Assembly (NCBI RefSeq): GCF_002937075.1
Contig: NZ_NHSJ01000126.1
Span: 1 to 64,000 of the forward strand
Direction of reading: 5' to 3'
DNA: 64,000 nucleotides
DNA from: Rhodoblastus sphagnicola
Lineage (GTDB): Bacteria; Pseudomonadota; Alphaproteobacteria; Rhizobiales; Beijerinckiaceae
Shown here piece by piece: positions 58,939-64,000 of this stretch. The position numbers and the translations under genes were made by a program. The stretch's first letter is position 1, and every line of letters starts with the position of its first letter. Below the pieces are notes generated by a model that was not told the DNA's origin, searched no databases, and worked only from the letters and a program-made list of their open reading frames with translations.

Positions 58939-59427
58939 TCAGTGGGGGGGACGGAGGCCTCCCTGGGGGTGTCCGCCGCCATGAAAGCCGCCGCCCCCAT
59001 TAAACCCGCCGCCGTTGAAGCCGCCGTGATGGGGGCCTCCGCCCCAGCCATGACGGCGCCAGCCGCCGCCATAATAGCGACCGCCGCCATAATAACCGCC
59101 GCCGCCATAATAGACGGGGTCGCCGCCGTAATAATCGTCATCGTAACGGCGGCAGCCGCCGTAGAGGCAGGGATTGGACAGCACGCCGCCGATCACGGCG
59201 CCGAACATCGCCGCGCCGGGATCGTAACCATGGCGGTAACGGCGGTGATGCCGATAGCCGCGATGATAATGGCGGTAATAGTGCCGGTGGGCATAGCGGC
59301 GGTAGTGCGCCGCCTCGACCGGCGCGGCCGTGCGCTCGATCGCGGCGGGCGCGATCGGCGCGGCGGCGACCGGCTCCATCAGGGTGAAAGCCAGCACGCC
59401 CGCCAGCACTGTCGAGAGCATACGCAT
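58939..59427 (-). CDS. exported Gly/Tyr/His/Arg-rich low-complexity protein
   Basis: A 162-residue protein with a signal peptide (MLSTVLAGVLAFTLMEPVAA). The mature part is low-complexity: a Tyr/Arg/His block (YRRYAHRHYYRHYHRGYRHH, about residues 43-66), a hydrophobic glycine-zipper-like AAMFGAVIGGVLSNP, then Gly/Tyr repeats ending in Gly/His/Phe repeats. Such proteins are common surface or periplasmic proteins in Rhizobiales, with no defined role. It lies between livK and the DUF6867-like gene on the same strand. Confidence 0.65.
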   Translation of the reverse strand: MRMLSTVLAGVLAFTLMEPVAAAPIAPAAIERTAAPVEAAHYRRYAHRHYYRHYHRGYRHHRRYRHGYDPGAAMFGAVIGGVLSNPCLYGGCRRYDDDYYGGDPVYYGGGGYYGGGRYYGGGWRRHGWGGGPHHGGFNGGGFNGGGGFHGGGHPQGGLRPPH

Positions 59428-59513
59428 GGACGTCTCCGTTTCTTGAAATGATGCGGAGCGATCAGGCGCGCCGCTGTTTCATGAAATAGAAATGGGAAGC
59501 CCGCGCTTTGGTT

Positions 59514-59809
59514 TCAATTCAACCAAGGATATTGCCGACGCATCATGGCGCGGCGCGCGATCGCCCAGGAGGCGCCCTGCACGGCGAGGCTCCAGCCATA
59601 GGCGGCCAACGCGCCCAGCGGCGCGAGCGGCTCCTGGAACAGCGACCAATGCAAGAAACGAATAGCCGCAGCCAGCAAAAGCCCATAGAGCGGCAGCAGC
59701 GCAGGCGACTTCCAGGCGCGGGCCACCGCGCGCCCGGAGGCGAAACTGGCGAGTCCGCCGAGAACCAGCGTCACGCCCACGAACACCCGCCAGTCGCCGA
59801 TGACGAAAC

Positions 59810-59813
<4 letters not shown>
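59514..59813 (-). CDS. DUF6867-like small membrane protein of the liv operon
   Basis: A 99-residue protein with three hydrophobic segments (VFVGVTLVLGGLASFASG, LLPLYGLLLAAAIRFLHW, AYGWSLAVQGASWAIA) and a conserved C-terminus ARRAMMRRQYPWLN. It resembles the small membrane protein that follows livF in liv operons of Rhizobiales. The start is TTG at 59813, overlapping the livF stop (TTGA), which ties it to that operon. Its role in amino acid uptake is unproven. Confidence 0.78.
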
Positions 59814-60528
<715 letters not shown>

Positions 60529-60532
<4 letters not shown>

Positions 60533-61455
60533 GTCGCGTCGCTCCCCGTCTTCGCGGACTCGGCAAGCGCGGCTTCGGCCGCCGGCTCGTCGGTCTCCTC
60601 GACGCCAAGATAGGCGGCGATCACGGCGGAATTTTCGCGCACCTCGACCGGCGAGCCGTCGGCGATCTTCTGGCCGTAATCCAGCACCACCACATGGTCG
60701 GAAATCCGCATCACCACGGACATGTCGTGCTCGATCAAGAGGATCGAGGTCTCGCCCTCGTCGCGGATCGCGCGCAGCAAATCCGCGAGATCGCGCGATT
60801 CCGTGGCGTTCAAACCCGCCGCCGGCTCGTCGAGGCAGAGCAGGGCGGGGTTTGTACACATGGCGCGCGCGATTTCGAGCCGGCGTTGGTCGCCATAGGG
60901 CAGTTCGCCGGCGGGATCGTCGGCGCGACCTGTCAGGCCGATGCGCTCCAGCCAGCCCGCCGCGCGGTCCACAGCCGCCCGTTCGGCGCGCCGCCACGAA
61001 GGCGCGCCGAGCAGGCCCAGCACCGAAAAACCGGCGGCGCGCGACAGGCTTCTGCCTTGCGCGATCATCAGATTTTCCAGCGCGCTCATGCCCTGGAACA
61101 GCCTGATGTTTTGGAATGTGCGGGCCAGCCGCGCCTTGCGCACGATCTCATGGTCGGCCATGCGTTCGAGCAAAAACGTGTCGCCGTCGCTTTTTCGCGC
61201 CGAGCGGGTCAGGCGTTCGATCTTTTCCGCATCGAGCCGCTCGGGCGAAAAGGCGATGCGGCCGCTGGTCGGTTGGTAAAAGCCGGTCAGGCAGTTGAAC
61301 AGAGTGGTTTTTCCCGCGCCATTGGGGCCGATCAACGCGGTAATGTCGCCGCGCCCGGCGGCAAACGAGACCTCGTTGACGGCGACGAGCCCGCCAAAGC
61401 GCATGGTGAGCGCATCCACGCGCAGAATCGGATCGTCGATCCAGCGCGCGCTCAT
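60529..61455 (-). CDS. livG: branched-chain amino acid ABC transporter ATPase LivG
   Basis: A 308-residue ATPase: LTMRFGGLVAVNEVSFAAGR, Walker A GPNGAGKTT, FNCLTGFYQPTSGRI, ARTFQNIRLFQGMSALENL, the family's signature-site ELPYGDQRRLEIARAM, Walker B LLCLDEPAAGLNATE. A C-terminal tail of about 25 Ala/Glu-rich residues is longer than usual. ATG 61455 overlaps the livM stop (ATGA). Confidence 0.95.
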
Positions 61456-62771
61456 TTCGCCGGCTCCGGTCCGAGTCTTATGGTCGGCTCTCGCGTGGAC
61501 ACCAGCCCGCGCGGCCGGAAATTCATCATGCCGACCATGGCGAGGCCGACCAGCAGCATGCGATATTGCGCGGGATCGAAATCCTCCCCGAACACGCTTT
61601 TCAAAAAGGTCAGCTCGCGCAAAAGCTCGGAGGCGCCGACCAGAAACACGGCGGCCACGGCCACGCCGAGTTGCGAGCCGCCGCCGCCCAGCACGACAAT
61701 GGCGAGGATCAGCGCGCTTTCCGAAAAAGTGAAGGCCGACGGCGACACGAAACCCTGCCGCAGCGCGAACAGGCAACCGGCCACGCCGGCGAAAAAGGCG
61801 CCCAGCGCGAAGGCGGTGAGTTTGATGTTGGCGGTGTCCAGCCCAAGCGCCCGGCAGGCGATCTCATCCTCGCGCAAGGCCTCCCAGGCGCGGCCCAGCG
61901 GCAGGCGGCGCAGCCGCAGCGAGACGAAATTGGCGGCCAGCGCCAGAACCAGCACCAGATAATACAGGAAAATCGGCTTGTGGACGCCGGCGAACGGCAA
62001 GCCGACATGGGCGGCGAAACCGCGCGGTCCAGGTATGAAGGGCAGGCCGAAGAAATTCAGGCCGGGAAAGCCGAACAGCCCGGCCTCGCCATGGGTGACC
62101 ACATCCCAGTTGATCAGCACGATGCGCACGATTTCGGCGAAGGCCAGCGTCACAATGGCGAGGTAGTCGCCGCGCAGGCGCAAAACCGGGAAGCCGATGC
62201 AAAAGCCCCAAAAGGCGGCGAGCAGGCCGCACACAGGCAGCAGCGCCCAGAACCCGAGGCCGGTGGCGGGGGCGATCAGGGCATAGGCATAGGCCCCCAC
62301 CGCATAAAAGGCGGCATAACCGAGATCGAGCAGGCCGGCGAGGCCGACCGTGATGTTCAGGCCCCAGCCGAGCAGCACGTAGATCAGGATTTGCACGCCA
62401 TAAGTGTCCACCCACTTGAGCGCGGCCTGCGGTCCAAGCGCGCCGACAATGGCGATCGGATAAACCACGAGCACGGCGAGCGCCACCGGCCCGAGCCAGC
62501 CGGGCTTGCGCCAGATTCTTTCCCGCGCAACCGCTTTGGCCGCGCCGCCGCTCCATAGCGCCAGGGCGAAGCGCAGCACGAAGGCGGCGAGGCAAAATTC
62601 GAAAAACAGCGGCCAGCGCGCCTGCAACATCAGCGCATTGTTGAAGTCGGGCTCGGCGCGATAGGCGATGATGGGAAAGCCCAGACCCGCGACGACCAGC
62701 GTGGCCCAAGCCGCCTCGCGCGCGGCGCGAAAAATGTGATCCCCGCGCGTCACGTCAAACCTTTTCGACAT
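61452..62771 (-). CDS. livM: branched-chain amino acid ABC transporter permease LivM
   Basis: A 439-residue permease with about ten membrane segments. The N-terminal 120 residues form an extra membrane region usual for LivM; the family core is ILIYVLLGWGLNITVGLAGL, DLGYAAFYAVGAYAYALI, LRLRGDYLAIVTLAFAEIVR and EDEIACRALGLDTANIKLTA (the cytoplasmic coupling loop). It overlaps livH by 17 bases. Confidence 0.94.
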   Translation of the reverse strand: MSKRFDVTRGDHIFRAAREAAWATLVVAGLGFPIIAYRAEPDFNNALMLQARWPLFFEFCLAAFVLRFALALWSGGAAKAVARERIWRKPGWLGPVALAVLVVYPIAIVGALGPQAALKWVDTYGVQILIYVLLGWGLNITVGLAGLLDLGYAAFYAVGAYAYALIAPATGLGFWALLPVCGLLAAFWGFCIGFPVLRLRGDYLAIVTLAFAEIVRIVLINWDVVTHGEAGLFGFPGLNFFGLPFIPGPRGFAAHVGLPFAGVHKPIFLYYLVLVLALAANFVSLRLRRLPLGRAWEALREDEIACRALGLDTANIKLTAFALGAFFAGVAGCLFALRQGFVSPSAFTFSESALILAIVVLGGGGSQLGVAVAAVFLVGASELLRELTFLKSVFGEDFDPAQYRMLLVGLAMVGMMNFRPRGLVSTREPTIRLGPEPAK

Positions 62772-63669
62772 CGGGGCGGCCCATCAGGCCTGAGGGCATG
62801 AAAATGAGGGTGATCGCCAGCACGGAAAAGGCCGCGACATCCTTGTAGTCGCTGGAGAAATATTGCCCCCACAACGTCTCGATCAGGCCGATCAGCAGCC
62901 CGCCGAGCACGGCGCCGGGCAGCGAGCCGATCCCGCCCAGCACGGCGGCGGTAAAGGCTTTTACGCCCGGCACGAAGCCGTCGGAACTTTTCACCACGCC
63001 ATATTGCAGCAGGTAGAGCGAACCGGCCACCGCCGCCAGCGCCGCGCCGATGACAAAGGTGAGCGCGACGGTGCGGTTGACGTCCACGCCGAGCAAAGCC
63101 GCCATTTTGGCGTCCTGTTCACACGCCCGCTGCGCCCGCCCGAGCGCGGTTTTCTGCACCACGAACCAGAAGGCGGCGAGCAGCGCGCCGGTCACCGCGA
63201 CAATGAGAATCTGCTTGTAGGACAGGGTGACGTCATAGGCGCCGCCTGAGGTGATCTTGATCACGTCGTCCCACATCGGCGGGATGCTCTTGTTGTTCGG
63301 CCCCTGCGTCACCGTGACGAAATTGGCGAGAAAGGTGGACATGCCGATGGCCGAAATCAGCGGCGCCAGCCGGAACGAACTGCGCAAGCGCCGATAGGCG
63401 ACCCGCTCGATGGCGTAGTTCCAAAGGGCGGTGAGGGCCATGGAGGCGACCATCGCCGCCACGAAGGCGGGCGCGGCGGCAAGCCCCAGCATCTGCGTCA
63501 GCAGCAGAAGCAGCAGCAGGGCGATGAAGGCGGACAGCATGAACACGTCGCCATGGGCGAAATTGACCATGCCGATAATGCCGTAAACCATCGTATAACC
63601 AATGGCGATCAGCCCGTAGATCGAGCCGAGCGTTACGCCATTGATGATCTGTTGCAGGAAGATTTCCAT
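62755..63669 (-). CDS. livH: branched-chain amino acid ABC transporter permease LivH
   Basis: A 304-residue permease opening with the LivH pattern MEIFLQQIINGVTLGSIYGL and GYTMVYGIIGMVNFAHGDVF, and carrying ERVAYRRLRSSFRLAPLISA and the coupling loop RACEQDAKMAALLGVDVNRT. First gene of the livHMGF-DUF6867 transcript. ATG 63669 begins the conserved sequence; the open frame upstream is not related. The divergent cupin gene starts 109 bases away. Confidence 0.95.
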   Translation of the reverse strand: MEIFLQQIINGVTLGSIYGLIAIGYTMVYGIIGMVNFAHGDVFMLSAFIALLLLLLLTQMLGLAAAPAFVAAMVASMALTALWNYAIERVAYRRLRSSFRLAPLISAIGMSTFLANFVTVTQGPNNKSIPPMWDDVIKITSGGAYDVTLSYKQILIVAVTGALLAAFWFVVQKTALGRAQRACEQDAKMAALLGVDVNRTVALTFVIGAALAAVAGSLYLLQYGVVKSSDGFVPGVKAFTAAVLGGIGSLPGAVLGGLLIGLIETLWGQYFSSDYKDVAAFSVLAITLIFMPSGLMGRPDVEKV

Positions 63670-63778
63670 TGCGCCGCCGGATTCGCTTGGGGTGACGCTA
63701 GCAATCGGCGCGTCCTGCGGCAATAGCGGGCGGGCTGCCGCCCGTCGGAGCGAAAAAGGCGCATTTTTGGAGGCAAGC

Positions 63779-64000
63779 ATGAGCAATTCGACGTCAACCC
63801 CGCGCATCATCGCCGAAAACGCGGTTTCTATTCCTCCACGCGCGAAAAAATCCAATTATCCCGAGCCTTTCGCCAGTCGGATGCAGGGCCGGGAAAAACG
63901 CGCGCTCGGCGATTTTTTCGGCCTGACCCGATTCGGCGTCAATCTCGTCACGCTCGCGCCCGGCGCGGAATCCGCCCTGCTGCATCGCCACAGCCGGCAG
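63779..64000 (+). CDS. cupin-domain protein, 3' end outside the window
   Basis: The first 74 codons of a gene running off the right edge. ATG 63779 has a GGAGG site six bases upstream. The reading PPRAKKSNYPEPFASRMQGR, then LGDFFGLTRFGVNLVTLAPG and LLHRHSRQ, is the start of small cupins in which that last His begins the metal site. The function is likely a single-domain cupin of unknown substrate. Divergent from livH. Confidence 0.8.
   Translation, partial: MSNSTSTPRIIAENAVSIPPRAKKSNYPEPFASRMQGREKRALGDFFGLTRFGVNLVTLAPGAESALLHRHSRQ

Overview
The window is high-GC, gene-dense chromosomal DNA of an alphaproteobacterium, most likely Hyphomicrobiales (Rhizobiales) and possibly the Beijerinckiaceae/Methylocystaceae side. 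The placement rests on the rplM-rpsI-argC order, an Irr-type Fur protein, a class I PHA synthase, a THI-box upstream of thiO-thiS, a TTG-started DUF6867-like gene inside the liv operon, and KirBac and globin-coupled chemoreceptor genes. Genus cannot be fixed from sequence reading alone. There is no prophage, CRISPR array or intact insertion sequence.

Layout. 1-3.9 kb: a TonB-dependent siderophore receptor, cut by the window edge, heads an iron-uptake operon that has decayed. The binding-protein gene has a stop codon in its signal peptide, and the permease and ATPase are reduced to a start codon and a C-terminal tail. A metallophosphatase scrap and a ribbon-helix-helix gene with a tandem-repeat operator candidate follow. 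4.4-8.9 kb (minus strand): an unusual operon of a PstB-like ATPase with an altered signature motif, a PhoU/DUF47-like protein with a long unknown N-terminus, and a pyruvate phosphate dikinase without its PEP/pyruvate barrel. 9.3-14.8 kb: two small proteins, a globin-coupled chemoreceptor, a DUF155 protein, an MsbA-like exporter and a thioesterase. 15-18 kb: rplM-rpsI, a membrane protein and argC. 18-24 kb: phaC, an aminotransferase and a Cache chemoreceptor ending in tandem hairpin repeats.

24-33 kb: HAD phosphatase, hisI, aspS, a PPDK/PEPS regulatory protein, aminopeptidase P, folE, a TM2 protein and thrS. 33.5-36 kb: irr, a TPP riboswitch with thiO-thiS only, a 37-codon reading frame and a Cys-rich exported protein. 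36-43 kb: Cu/Ag efflux genes cusB-cusA-cusF and a hybrid histidine kinase. 43-45 kb: remnants of a polysaccharide tyrosine kinase and of an IS110 transposase next to a glycosyltransferase. 44.8-46.6 kb: a DUF2161 nuclease-like protein, YjbQ and an unknown protein. 46.7-51.3 kb: the str operon rpsL-rpsG-fusA-tuf with its promoter and terminator, then a P-loop kinase, tRNA-Trp and tRNA-Glu without the expected secE-nusG. 52.7-57.6 kb: a KirBac channel, an orphan amino-acid ABC ATPase, an aldose-epimerase homologue, an MFS exporter and folD. 57.7-64 kb: a branched-chain amino acid ABC system (livK, then livF-G-M-H read right to left) and the start of a cupin gene.

Two dispersed palindromic repeat families punctuate intergenic spaces. 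The items most worth following are the half-PPDK/PhoU-like/PstB-like operon, with a PPDK regulatory protein elsewhere in the window, and the stepwise decay of the siderophore operon.
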